Assembly (NCBI GenBank): GCA_023336205.1
Contig: JALQCR010000002.1
Location: forward strand, 1-64,000
From: Pseudanabaena sp. Salubria-1
Lineage (GTDB): Bacteria > Cyanobacteriota > Cyanobacteriia > Pseudanabaenales > Pseudanabaenaceae
Direction of reading: 5' to 3'
Length of the DNA stretch: 64,000 nucleotides
Shown here: in pieces, positions 27,916 through 37,263 of the stretch
How the letters are laid out: the number at the start of each line of letters is the position of its first letter
Numbering within the stretch: the first letter of the stretch is position 1
Program-made: the position numbers and the translations under genes
Notes under the pieces: generated by a model
Databases searched by the model: none
The model's input: only the letters and a program-made list of their open reading frames with translations
Told to the model about the DNA's origin: nothing

Positions 27916-28590
27916 ATGACAATGAAAGTTAAACAGCTTGAGTTGGATTTATGGGATATCCTTTCGACTGCGAGACAGACTCCTGAAGATGCAAATTTTC
28001 TAATGGTGTTTAAACTTTTAGATTTGACACTGGTTGATCTTGATACAAGATCTCAGTTACGAATAGCAGGAGAAGCGGTATGTCAGATTGCGGATTTGTT
28101 TTGCGATCGCTCTAGCTTTTTATTTGAGGAGCTACATTCTCGTGCGGTAAAGGGGGAGCCGATCATGGCTGATGATGCTTTTGATCGTTATGTTCGTCAG
28201 TCGATGGTGGTTGATTTTGACCAGTTTATTGAGCCTTTGCAAAGTTTACCTAGGAATATTCCTGAACCAACGAAACATGGTAATTCGATAGTTGGCGCAA
28301 TTGATAAGGAGGTTTTGATTCAAGCTTTAGAGCAGGAAAGTTTGCTTAGTGTGGAGGAGGAATTTGAACGGGCGATTAGTACGGCTCATGCTGAAGATGT
28401 TTCGGCTTGGGTTGAGGCGATCGCGCATTGCATTGCTAATAATTCTTCTCCTATACGTTTAATGGATTTGCAAAAGGCTGTACAACTGCCAATCATCGAA
28501 ACTTGGTTGGGGTTACTTTTGGGTGATTTCAACCTTGAGCAACGGGGAGAATTTTATGACTCAAGCAAGATTTGGATTACGGGTAGTTGA
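27916..28590 (+). CDS. cyanobacterial hypothetical protein, partner of 27416-27907
   Basis: About 224 residues from the ATG at 27916; an in-frame extension to 27865 overlaps the upstream gene. The protein is acidic and mainly helical (VKQLELDLWDILSTARQTPED, FDRYVRQSMVVDFDQF, ISTAHAEDVSAWVEAIAHC). No catalytic motif was seen. Its 3' end overlaps the convergent brxHI gene by 14 bp, so antisense transcription into the BREX operon end is possible. Confidence 0.65.
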   Translation: MTMKVKQLELDLWDILSTARQTPEDANFLMVFKLLDLTLVDLDTRSQLRIAGEAVCQIADLFCDRSSFLFEELHSRAVKGEPIMADDAFDRYVRQSMVVDFDQFIEPLQSLPRNIPEPTKHGNSIVGAIDKEVLIQALEQESLLSVEEEFERAISTAHAEDVSAWVEAIAHCIANNSSPIRLMDLQKAVQLPIIETWLGLLLGDFNLEQRGEFYDSSKIWITGS

Positions 28591-30751
28591 TGAAGTGGTT
28601 TAAGAAACGGCTAGTACTTTCCCAATTCAGTAGATAACGTTCAATAGTCTCAAGAGCATAAGCTTCAGGGAGTAGAGGTTGAAACTTGCTAAAGCGATAA
28701 AGAGGGAGTTGAGAAAGAATATTGGAGCGATGTTCTTCGCTCTGCCAGTCAAAATCCGATCGCAATCTATCTAGAGCCGAACGCAATAACTGCACGCTCA
28801 CCTCAGAGCCTTCAATGCCAATTTTGAAGTTATCAGCAATGACTTTCCATTCAGGGCGGAGATCGGCAAGGAGATACTTGATGGTGTAATTAATTTGTCC
28901 ACCTGCAAATGTCCACCATGTGACGCGATCGCCGTCATCGATCGCCGCGAAAGATTGCTGACTGAGTAGTACACCGAGATCTTCACGTTTTTCTGTGAGG
29001 GCATAACGAGATTGAGCGTCGATGTAGGGATAATCGATGTCGGTAGTGAGGATCTCGTAAATTTTTTGACAGAGTTCATAGCTGAGGATTTGCGGTGAAA
29101 AACTATTCCAGTTTGGCTTTTTACCTTTTGGTGAGAGGATTACGCGAATTGAGCGTTCTTTGTGATCGATCGCTTCAACTAGCCAAGATTTACCACCTAA
29201 TAGGAAAGAACTCATGCTCGGTACTAATTTATCAGCAAAGTCTTGTTCAAGAGAGCCAACGGTATAACCAGTGGCAGTTTTGACTTTGTAGAGAACGGGG
29301 CTACTGAATACGGCATAGAGTTCCATAAAGTTTTTGCGCCCAAAGATCTTTTCGGCACGTTCACCGATGGATAGCAAGCCACCCGATTGAAAAAAATAAC
29401 TTTCCTTAATGCCATGCTGAATCAAGATTTGATATTCTGTCTCCGCGATGCCCTGAAAATCAGGAATGAGCGATAATTGCTGCCAAGCAGGTTCGGGACT
29501 AATTGCGCCAAATTGCAAGGTGAGCGCTAGTAATTGATGGACTAAAACTGTCCATGTGCGGTTATGACACTGGACTGACTCTACCCAGCCCGATCGCGCT
29601 AATTCGACAATGGCGATCGCTTGTAAAACTGTCTCAATATTTTCACAATAAAAGGTGGTATTAGCTGCCTTACCTGCGCGTCGGCCTGTGCGTCCTAATC
29701 TTTGCAAAAATGATGACACAGTACTGGGAGCATTGGCTTGGAGAACAAGATCAAGATCGCCAATATCAATTCCTAATTCGAGGGTACTGGTGCAGAGAAT
29801 GCAAGCATTCGTTCCCTTTTGAAAGTTCTCTTCGGCAGTTTCGCGTTCAGTGCGAGAGACAGAACTATGATGCACAAATACATCTGTGCCGCGATCGCGC
29901 ATTCGTTCCGCGACATCTTCCGCAAGCGCTCGACTTTGACAAAAGAATAAGCTCTTATTACCGAGGGCTTTGCGACTGGCTTCACGGGCGATAGCGCCGA
30001 TCTCATCACGCTGTAGGATAGCAATTTCACGCTTAGCAGGAATTTTGGGCGGATCAATGACGATGCTTTGACGCTGTGATGAGCCTTGCATCCAGTTGAG
30101 AATTTGCTCAGGATTGCCCACGGTGGCGCTTAGTCCTACTCGCTGCACATCACGGGCTTGATATTTTGGATGGTGCATCGGAGCCGCACTCTCTAAAATT
30201 TGGTTATTTGCGGCGGTAATTAGACGCTCTAGTACAGAGAGTAAATGTGTACCGCGATCGCTACCTGCGAGGGCATGAATTTCATCAATAATTACCGCAC
30301 GAAGATCGCCAAATAGTCTGGCATGGGGGACTTTGGCTGATAGCAACATCACTTCGAGGGATTCGGGAGTGGTGAGTAGAACATCAGCAGGTTCTTTGAG
30401 AAAGGATTGCTTATCTTTGCCTTTAATATCGCCATGCCATACAAAACTACGCAAACCAACCATTTCGGTATAAGTAGCAAAGCGATCACATTGATTATTG
30501 AGCAGGGCTTTGATCGGCGCAATGTAGAGTATGCCTACGCCATGTGGTTCAAGCTCGATTAGATTGGCTAATAGAGGAAATATGGCGGCTTCAGTTTTAC
30601 CCCCTGCGGTGGGAGCAAGCACGATCGCATTTTTACCATCAAGGATTGCTTGACCAGCGAGTTCTTGAACTGGTCGCAAGGATGACCAACCGAGGCGATC
30701 AGCGATCGCCTGTTGTAATCGGGGCGGAAATCTGGCAAAAGTGGAATGCAT
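28577..30751 (-). CDS. brxHI: BREX helicase BrxHI (Lhr-like DEAD/DEAH helicase)
   Basis: 724 residues, superfamily 2. Motifs in order: Q-type region LQQAIADRLGW, Walker A LAPTAGGKTEAA (about 47-58), motif II IIDEIHAL, motif III LSATVGNPEQIL, STLELGIDIGDLD and motif VI LQRLGRTGRRAG. The C-terminal part is of the Lhr/BrxHI type. It is the last gene of the type 6 BREX order. Its ATG is 2 bp after the brxD stop, so the two are translationally linked. BrxHI proteins are thought to act on DNA during phage exclusion; the exact step is not known. Confidence 0.88.
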   Translation of the reverse strand: MHSTFARFPPRLQQAIADRLGWSSLRPVQELAGQAILDGKNAIVLAPTAGGKTEAAIFPLLANLIELEPHGVGILYIAPIKALLNNQCDRFATYTEMVGLRSFVWHGDIKGKDKQSFLKEPADVLLTTPESLEVMLLSAKVPHARLFGDLRAVIIDEIHALAGSDRGTHLLSVLERLITAANNQILESAAPMHHPKYQARDVQRVGLSATVGNPEQILNWMQGSSQRQSIVIDPPKIPAKREIAILQRDEIGAIAREASRKALGNKSLFFCQSRALAEDVAERMRDRGTDVFVHHSSVSRTERETAEENFQKGTNACILCTSTLELGIDIGDLDLVLQANAPSTVSSFLQRLGRTGRRAGKAANTTFYCENIETVLQAIAIVELARSGWVESVQCHNRTWTVLVHQLLALTLQFGAISPEPAWQQLSLIPDFQGIAETEYQILIQHGIKESYFFQSGGLLSIGERAEKIFGRKNFMELYAVFSSPVLYKVKTATGYTVGSLEQDFADKLVPSMSSFLLGGKSWLVEAIDHKERSIRVILSPKGKKPNWNSFSPQILSYELCQKIYEILTTDIDYPYIDAQSRYALTEKREDLGVLLSQQSFAAIDDGDRVTWWTFAGGQINYTIKYLLADLRPEWKVIADNFKIGIEGSEVSVQLLRSALDRLRSDFDWQSEEHRSNILSQLPLYRFSKFQPLLPEAYALETIERYLLNWESTSRFLNHFINYP

Positions 30752-30753
30752 GA

Positions 30754-32073
30754 TTAAAATTCAACAACGGGGTAAACTTCATTTTCTTCTGGTTCAGGAT
30801 CGTAATAGGGCAAGCCTGATTTGATGCGGAGTTCATCGTCATTGAGGGTATCTACGGGCAAAGATAATGCGCTCATTGGATCGAAGTCAGGGTTATCGAT
30901 AACCAAATCCAGAAGATTCACATATTGCCGTAAGAATTGACGTGGCACTACGCCCACATCGCCTTTAAAGCCTTTAGTTACTTCTGCAATCAGGCGATCG
31001 ATAAATTCAAGGGTGATTTTTCGTTCCAAATGAATGCGATCGCCAGCGTTAAAAAGTTCACGCAGTCTGAGGGCAACTTCCTTTAAACGAATGGCATCAA
31101 ATGGGGTGAGTTCCAATTGGGGCTGACGCGGACTGCTAAAGCCGCTATAAGTTTCAAACTTGATGCGATCGTGAAGCGGAGTTAGCCCCGCAATGCCGCG
31201 CTTCGTATCAAAAAAGTCGGGCGTACCTGTAAAAATCCATAGCAACCCATGAAAGCGATCGGCGGCATCACAGATTTGTCTAATGCCATTTAGAGATTTA
31301 CCGCGCACATCTTGACGCATTCGCAAAATTGTTTCCGCTTCGTCAATGACGATCGCCCAGCCCTTGTAACCTGCCGCCTTGACGATCTGCAAAATGCCAA
31401 GTAAATAATCCAGGGCTTCACGGCTGCCAATATCACCTTTAATCCCTGCAATTTTTTTGGCACTGGCGGCGACATTTTCACTACCCGATAGCCAAGAAAT
31501 TAGAGCGCTGGCTTCGGCAAAGTTGCCCTGTTGCTTGAGGGTAAAGATGGTTCGCAATACTCGCGTCATGTCTTCAGGAACTTGTCCCCCTGTCATTGAG
31601 GCAAGTTCTTCATCGAGGCGATCGCGGACTGCATCATCAAAATTAGGATCGTCTTCATCCTTGCCACCTGCGATCAGCATATCTTCAACTCTCGCAATCC
31701 AGCGATCGAGAATATCGCCTAGCGCCCCCCTTGGGCATACATTTGTACCAAGCTCCTGTACGGCTTTGCGATAGACATCATCAAATTTATGGAAATGCAA
31801 ATCATTATCGGAAACAACAATAAAACTAGTGGCAAAACCACGATCACGGGCTTCGAGAGTTGCAAGGCGAGACATAAAGGTTTTACCGCAACCATAACCG
31901 CCTCGCAAAAATTTAAATACACCTTCACCATCAGCAGCAAGTTCGAGTTGACGTTGGATTTCCTTACGCGATCGATCTATGCCGACAGCAAAGGCTTCTA
32001 GCCCCCGTTCTGGAACAACTCCTGATCGCAGTTTTTCAAAAACATGTTCGGTATCCTTAGCACTCAAATTCAT
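30754..32073 (-). CDS. brxD: BREX ATPase BrxD
   Basis: 439 residues. Walker A is FLRGGYGCGKTFMSRL (about 55-70), Walker B is GWAIVIDEAETIL, and IFTGTPDFFDTKRGI fits a sensor region. The N-terminal VPERGLEAFAVGIDRSRKEI is typical of the BrxD/DUF2791 family. BrxD occurs in type 2 and type 6 BREX and is expected to work with BrxHI. It follows pglZ after 147 bp of palindromic repeat. Confidence 0.88.
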   Translation of the reverse strand: MNLSAKDTEHVFEKLRSGVVPERGLEAFAVGIDRSRKEIQRQLELAADGEGVFKFLRGGYGCGKTFMSRLATLEARDRGFATSFIVVSDNDLHFHKFDDVYRKAVQELGTNVCPRGALGDILDRWIARVEDMLIAGGKDEDDPNFDDAVRDRLDEELASMTGGQVPEDMTRVLRTIFTLKQQGNFAEASALISWLSGSENVAASAKKIAGIKGDIGSREALDYLLGILQIVKAAGYKGWAIVIDEAETILRMRQDVRGKSLNGIRQICDAADRFHGLLWIFTGTPDFFDTKRGIAGLTPLHDRIKFETYSGFSSPRQPQLELTPFDAIRLKEVALRLRELFNAGDRIHLERKITLEFIDRLIAEVTKGFKGDVGVVPRQFLRQYVNLLDLVIDNPDFDPMSALSLPVDTLNDDELRIKSGLPYYDPEPEENEVYPVVEF

Positions 32074-32120
32074 AGCTGCACAGTTTTATTTTTTAACTGA
32101 CGTTACATGGAAGATTATAA

Positions 32121-32220
32121 GACCCTCACCCCTAGCCCCTCTCCCAAAAAAGGAGAGGGGAACAAGAAATTAGTCTTACTCCCCCTCGCCCTTAATGGGA
32201 GAGGGTGCTGGGGGTGAGGG
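32121..32220. repeat. GC-rich palindromic repeat between pglZ and brxD
   Basis: Two stems in tandem (CCCCTCTCCC…GGAGAGGGG and CTCGCCCTTAATGGGAGAGGG) inside a CCCTCACCCC…GGGGTGAGGG frame. It is the same repeat type as at 40733-40831 and 48847-49015. It fills the intergenic space and may act as a terminator or RNA-stability element. Confidence 0.7.
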
Positions 32221-34881
32221 TTATCTCTTAATATACCGCTTGCCAGAAGCGACATTTTCAACTTGAACCCCAAAGGGGAGTTGCTTGACAAATTCTTCAA
32301 ACTTGAGGGAAAAGCTCCGCGCTTTGCGTGATGAGCCAAGCATTTGCACAAGTTCAGTTTCCACGATTGCGCCATGTTTTTCTAGATGCTCAAATACCTT
32401 GACGATCGCAGGATCATCAAAATTATCTTGCCAGCGATCGCTTGTAGATAAACTTGCTACAGGCTCAATAATAACCATATCTATAGCGATCGCTTCCGTA
32501 ATAGTACTCGGATCTTGAATAGTATCTTGAAGAGAATCTTGAATCTGTGTTTGCGATTTAGCACGCTTAGTTTTAACAGATGATCGCTTAGTGACTGATC
32601 GCTTAGTGACTGATTGCTTAGTGACGGTCAGGACAGGAATTACTCGCTCCTGTAAACTATTACCTCCATGAGCAAAGGAAGCATTACTCAGTTTAGTTCT
32701 ACCCTTAAAAATGGCAGTATCATTCCGAAATAGTAGATAGCCCTCTTGACCTTCATAATTTAGCGATCTCAAAGGCACGGATACACAATCAGCCTCGCGG
32801 CGGTAATCATCAAGACGCACATAGCGGCGGGTGGCGGTAGCATATTCTACTTCTTTGACGGTATGATCAAGGAGCATGAAGCCATGATCGGCGGTGAGGA
32901 TGCAGGTATGAATCCCAATCTTTTGGAGATTATTAATCGCGGCTTTCAGTTGTTGAATCCAAGTGGTGAAGGCAATCAGCCCCATATTTGCTTCACCCGC
33001 ATCATCGATTTCTCGACTATGGATTACGAGCAATGCCGCATTTTTAGATAGACTTTCTAAAGTCTCACTCGTTGATTGCGCGACCTGTTGCAGCGAGAGA
33101 CTAGATAACGAATGTCGATCACGACTAGAACTAAATGTGCGATCGCCGATCGCCCGTCCCCGACTATCAGGATCTTTGACCGTATATTCTCCCGCCTTAA
33201 TCCCTTTACTAAAATCTTTACCATCGGGTAAGCGGATTTTGCCATCACTCGACACAGGGGCGATCGCATTCATGCCCATTGCGGTAATCGTTGGTAGTTC
33301 GGCATAGCAACCAATCAGGTTAGTCTGGAAATCCTCTTTATTTAATTTGTTCATCAGTTCCATTGCCATTTCATAGCGAAAGGCATCGACTAAGAAAATA
33401 GCAACGCGATCACCTTGCTCAACTTGTCCTAGAGAAGGATGGCGCTTCGCGCCATCCTTCTCTGGAGTAGTAATTAATGGCAGACAGTAACGCTCAAAGA
33501 TATGGCGCTGTTGTAATTCTTCTTCAGGTAGGAACCCAACCTGATCGCAAAGTTTAGCAAAACCACGCGCCAGATCATCAGCCCAGTCTCGATAAAGCTG
33601 CCGCAAAAAATTAGTGACCGTCACCATTGACGCAAATTGTGGCAAGTTACTATTTGACATTTGCAAGCGTAGTTGCTCAAAGCGACGATGGTAATAATCC
33701 ACAATCCAAGCTTTTTGGGTATAGCGATCAAGTGCTTCTCGTAGGGTTTCCACTCCGTTTAAGACATGATTTTGTTGAGCAATTATCTGTCCAAACTGTG
33801 CTGCTATTAGCCCCCAACCCCAAAGGCGACGTTTTTGTGAATCCTGCTGTATCCATAGGGAAGGAGCATTAATCCGCGATCGCCCCCAGATACTCGCCTG
33901 TTGCCAATTTTGTGTAAGCAAGGCTTGAATAGACGCATTGAGCATCACCCGATCTTCGCTAGCGAAGGTGTCAATCTTACCGAGGTCATTGGGAGAGATC
34001 TGGTCAAATTCAGTCTTGATTTTTGCTTCTACTTCTTCAGAGATCGCCATGTAGCGGATGGGATAGCGATCGCGTAGATGATTAATTAGATTTTGACATT
34101 GCGCTTGTAAGGGTTTTGGGAGCGATCGCAATGGCTGTAATTGTGGTAAATAGGGCGATCGGGTGAGGTCGTTGGTATATTCTACACACATCAACCAAGC
34201 GACAAAGGCAAGTTCTAGATGATCTATATCTACAGGATCATCTTTAAGGAAGAACTGCAAAAAGGTAATATCCATCCCTGTATGAATATAGAGATGTTCG
34301 ATGAGAATATTTAGCTCAGATGCGCTATGGATTTTGGTGCGGAGATTGCTATTGTGATCGAGCAAACCATCGAGAATCCATTGATGGTCTAATTCTGCTA
34401 AATGATTACGGATATTACCAGTTTTAGAATTATGTCGATTTAATTGTTGATCTAGCCAAGTTTCGGCTCCTGCGAGGGTGAGGTCGGTCGTTTTGAGAAA
34501 ATCAGCGATCGCATCGGGAGCAACCATACCTGTGACCGCCTCACGTACAAGGGTATTCAGGGCTTTTTCGTAGCGTTTACCAGCCCGATATAGTTCTAAT
34601 AGTGGTGTTTGCTTAACCGTATTAGTGTTGTGGTTTGGCAAATGAATTAATAGCGGTTCAGGATCGAGTCCATTGCCATAGTTTTCTAGTTGCAGCAATA
34701 ATTCCAGATAGCTACCCCGAAACCCCACCACAGGGAAATCAAAATCACCTGTTTGATGACGAGTGATCAGGCGATCGACAAATTCGGTATAGCGACTATC
34801 GGCATCGAGCCACAGGACTATTCCTTGACGGCGGATGCTTTCTTTAATGTCGTTTTCAAGATAACTGGCGATCGCGGACAT
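32221..34881 (-). CDS. pglZ: BREX phosphatase-like protein PglZ
   Basis: 886 residues. The N-terminus (IVLWLDADSRYTEFVDRL) and the central alkaline-phosphatase-like core are those of the PglZ family: VAIFLVDAFRYEMAMELM, TITAMGMNAIAP, LLVIHSREIDDAGE and ILTADHGFMLLDH with metal-binding D and H. A basic linker (VTKRSVTKRSSVKTKRAKS) precedes a C-terminal winged-helix-like region. PglZ is present in all BREX types and is essential for defence in studied cases. An in-frame 33-bp palindrome at 33431-33463 encodes EKDGAKRHPSL just before the core. The gene appears intact. Confidence 0.92.
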   Translation of the reverse strand: MSAIASYLENDIKESIRRQGIVLWLDADSRYTEFVDRLITRHQTGDFDFPVVGFRGSYLELLLQLENYGNGLDPEPLLIHLPNHNTNTVKQTPLLELYRAGKRYEKALNTLVREAVTGMVAPDAIADFLKTTDLTLAGAETWLDQQLNRHNSKTGNIRNHLAELDHQWILDGLLDHNSNLRTKIHSASELNILIEHLYIHTGMDITFLQFFLKDDPVDIDHLELAFVAWLMCVEYTNDLTRSPYLPQLQPLRSLPKPLQAQCQNLINHLRDRYPIRYMAISEEVEAKIKTEFDQISPNDLGKIDTFASEDRVMLNASIQALLTQNWQQASIWGRSRINAPSLWIQQDSQKRRLWGWGLIAAQFGQIIAQQNHVLNGVETLREALDRYTQKAWIVDYYHRRFEQLRLQMSNSNLPQFASMVTVTNFLRQLYRDWADDLARGFAKLCDQVGFLPEEELQQRHIFERYCLPLITTPEKDGAKRHPSLGQVEQGDRVAIFLVDAFRYEMAMELMNKLNKEDFQTNLIGCYAELPTITAMGMNAIAPVSSDGKIRLPDGKDFSKGIKAGEYTVKDPDSRGRAIGDRTFSSSRDRHSLSSLSLQQVAQSTSETLESLSKNAALLVIHSREIDDAGEANMGLIAFTTWIQQLKAAINNLQKIGIHTCILTADHGFMLLDHTVKEVEYATATRRYVRLDDYRREADCVSVPLRSLNYEGQEGYLLFRNDTAIFKGRTKLSNASFAHGGNSLQERVIPVLTVTKQSVTKRSVTKRSSVKTKRAKSQTQIQDSLQDTIQDPSTITEAIAIDMVIIEPVASLSTSDRWQDNFDDPAIVKVFEHLEKHGAIVETELVQMLGSSRKARSFSLKFEEFVKQLPFGVQVENVASGKRYIKR
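33431..33463. repeat. palindrome inserted in frame in pglZ
   Basis: Perfect 15-bp arms AGAGAAGGATGGCGC / GCGCCATCCTTCTCT around a TTC loop. It contributes about 11 residues without breaking the frame, right before the conserved QGDRVAIFLVDAF core. Confidence 0.7.
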
Positions 34882-34966
34882 AGAAAATGAGAAATATTTT
34901 TGCTTTGTGCGAAAATGATCGTAACAGTTTATTCACGGCTTACTCATTTATTACGGGAGAAAAGTC

Positions 34967-35194
34967 ATGGAAATTACCAAAACACAGTTTAAGACGCAGT
35001 TTGAGAGCATTTTAGAAAGCTTAAATCAAAATAATGAGGACATTATTATTATTGATAATGGCAAGCCTCTATTTAAGGTTTCTAAATACCAGAAATCAGT
35101 CAGCACTACGGAACTATTTGCACCCCTGCGAGGAAAGGTGAAATATTATGAGGATTTAATGACTCCAACTTTGGATGAATGGAGCGAAGCATGA
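34967..35194 (+). CDS. antitoxin of a VapBC-type pair (Phd/YefM-like)
   Basis: 75 residues. The N-terminal MEITKTQFKTQFESILESLNQNNEDIIIIDNGKPLFKVSKY has the form of Phd/YefM antitoxins, which repress their own promoter with the toxin. The acidic C-terminus (LTPTLDEWSEA-like) should wrap the toxin. Its stop overlaps the toxin ATG by 4 bp. A GGGAGA purine tract lies just upstream of the ATG. The pair is on the opposite strand to the surrounding BREX genes. Confidence 0.8.
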   Translation: MEITKTQFKTQFESILESLNQNNEDIIIIDNGKPLFKVSKYQKSVSTTELFAPLRGKVKYYEDLMTPTLDEWSEA

Positions 35195-35583
35195 CAGTCG
35201 TTTTAGATACTTGTGCTTTAATTTGGTGGAGTTTAGATCCTGACTTGCTTTCACTGCCAGCCAAAACTCTTTGTGATCAGATGGAGTTTCAGAAAAATGG
35301 CTTGGTAGCTTCTATTTCTCTGTGGGAAATTGCGCTTAAAGTGAAGAAAGGCAAGTTAGATTTAGGTGTTGATATGAATACCTATGTTGAGACTTTGCAA
35401 CGATCTGAGGTAATTCAAATTGTCCCGATTGATACGAGTTTATGGGTTGACAGCGTAAATTTAGATTGGGAACATCGCGATCCAGCAGATAGGGTTGTGG
35501 TTGCGCTGGCACAAAAGTATCAAGCCAAGCTGATTACAAAGGATAATGTTATTAGAGATTTTTATGCTTTAACAGTATGGTAA
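35191..35583 (+). CDS. vapC: PIN-domain toxin (VapC-like ribonuclease)
   Basis: 130 residues from the ATG at 35191; an upstream in-frame start at 35179 lies inside the antitoxin gene. The PIN acidic residues are visible: D in TVVLDTCALIWW, E in SISLWEIALKVKKG, D in WEHRDPADRVVVALA and D in LITKDNVIRDF. PIN toxins cut RNA, often tRNA or rRNA. With its antitoxin it would stabilise the locus or add an abortive layer to BREX. The pair sits between pglX and pglZ. Confidence 0.85.
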   Translation: MTVVLDTCALIWWSLDPDLLSLPAKTLCDQMEFQKNGLVASISLWEIALKVKKGKLDLGVDMNTYVETLQRSEVIQIVPIDTSLWVDSVNLDWEHRDPADRVVVALAQKYQAKLITKDNVIRDFYALTVW

Positions 35584-35663
35584 TTTGCTCCCATAACACG
35601 CTCTTAATACATTGTTGAGCGTCAATCTTTGGTAATTGTGATCGGTACAAATCGATACAAATA

Positions 35664-35696
35664 AATGATGGGCGGCGCGAAGCGCTGCCCATCATT
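35664..35696. terminator. hairpin at the 3' end of pglX
   Basis: AATGATGGGCGGCGC and GCGCTGCCCATCATT pair over 15 bp with one G/T-type mismatch and a GAA loop. It touches the pglX stop codon and lies between the convergent vapC and pglX ends. No strong T-tract follows. Confidence 0.5.
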
Positions 35697-37263
35697 ACAT
35701 ATCTTCAAACGCCATTTGATCTTCCTCTTTATTCTTTTTGCGTTCCCTGCGTTTTTGTTCCTTTTGTCGCAAGTCTAAAACTAACTCAGGATTAGCTTTG
35801 ATAAAATCTTCGCGCAGGGTTTTGGAATCAGGTTCTTCGATATGAAAATCAGGGGCGATCTCATCCTGTAGGCGTAGTTCCCATTCGTAGGCTTTGGCGG
35901 GGTGATATTTCCAGAAGATGCTGTGGGCAACGGCTAGGGATGGGTCTTTCTGGCACTTTTCATCGACACGGTTGGGGAAATAGCGGGCGGCGAGGTGTGA
36001 CCAGTCATAGTCTTTTTTGTTTTGGGCGGTGCTGAGTTCTGACCACCATGTTTTTGGCTTTGTCCATTGGGGTTCGAGCAATGTCCAGAGGGCGGCGCTG
36101 TTGATCATTACGCCGTCATCGAGATCCATTTTGAAGGTAGCATCGACTTCACGGTTTGGATCGCTGGGTTTGGTGGGTGGTGCGCCACGTTCGGCAATTT
36201 CTTGGACTTTGTTAATCAAGTCTTGCAGTTCTTCTTGGAGTTTGCATAGTTCGCTATAGCGTTTTTCGGCTGTGCCGATCGCTTTACTGTCACCTTGGCT
36301 ACGCGCTGATCTGAGGTCGTTGATTTCACCGAGGAGGTGGTTTTGATCGGGGAGAAGGTGGTCAGCGAGGAGGGTTTGCAGGGTGTTGTCTGTCCATTGG
36401 TGAATGGGAATGATCGAGACGAAGTTCTTTTTGGTGGATGAGATGGGGAAGTAGATCGGGCGTTGGTCGTAGCGTTTGAGGTGATCGTCTTTGAAGTAGT
36501 CTTGGCGCAACCATTCGCGGAGTGTTTTTTTGGTGATTTGGGAGCCATGTTCTGTCCATGCGTCACGGATGGGGGCGGCGGCGGGGTGGGTGAGGCGATC
36601 GCCGATTTCGGGGAGGTCTTGGCTATAGGCGGAGAGGTAGAGGATAGAAAGATTGCCCCCTAAATCCCCCAATTCTGGGGGACTTTGAAAACTCTTGTTC
36701 CCCCAGAGTTGGGGGCTAGGGGGCTGAAACCGCCCCAACGCTAACCCCACGGCGTAGGAAATAAAGTCTTGGGCGGTGGGTGGATCGTATTCGGGATGGT
36801 AGGGGGTGAGGGGTGTGCCTGCGGGTCGGTCAACGGCGGTTTGCGCCCATGTTTGGGCGGTGCGCCAAGGGCTAGGTCGTGGGCTAATAAATTCTACGGA
36901 TGTCTCGCGTCCTGCTTCATGTTCGCTAAATGCTTTTTCAAGTTCTCTAAATATTTCGTCTGCGGATTCTATGGGGAAAAGTGGAAGACGTTTAATATCT
37001 CCTACTTGAAAGCTCACAGTTGGATTTAGCGCCATCATAACTGATTGACTCAAATTGCTATTGAGAAAACAGGCTGTCACAAAAGGATCTACAAAAAAAA
37101 TTGAAGATCCTTTTGTATCGATTACACTTTTAAAGCGATGTAATCTAGCAGAAAAATTACTCCCTAACATTGAAAAAGCAGTACCAAAAATAAAATAAAA
37201 GTCTTGATTTTTACCTGCTGTTGCGATAGGTTTCCCGTCTCTTTCCATAAGATACAGCAAATA
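35695..37263 (-). pseudogene. pglX: pglX fragment, C-terminal third
   Basis: 521 codons from a TTG at 37260, starting LLYLMERDGKPIATAG right at the IS630 edge. It holds the target-recognition and C-terminal parts (GTAFSMLGSNFSARLHRFKS, LNPTVSFQVGDIKRLPLFP). An in-frame palindromic repeat gives SPPELGDLGGNLS (36655-36727). A 64-bp scrap of the gene (38304-38367, LSELLKWHNNMLEIYSKY) lies between IS630 and the next element. Confidence 0.88.
36655..36727. repeat. palindromic repeat inside pglX coding sequence (1)
   Basis: A CCCCCTAAATCCCCC…GGGGGCTAGGGGG frame around AATTCTGGGGG / CCCCCAGAGTT pairs. It is read in frame as part of KSFQSPPELGDLGGNLS. Confidence 0.65.

Noticed and set aside
29773..30057. 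94-codon frame overlapping brxHI on the same strand
   Set aside because: Shadow of the helicase gene, which has clear motifs in its own frame.
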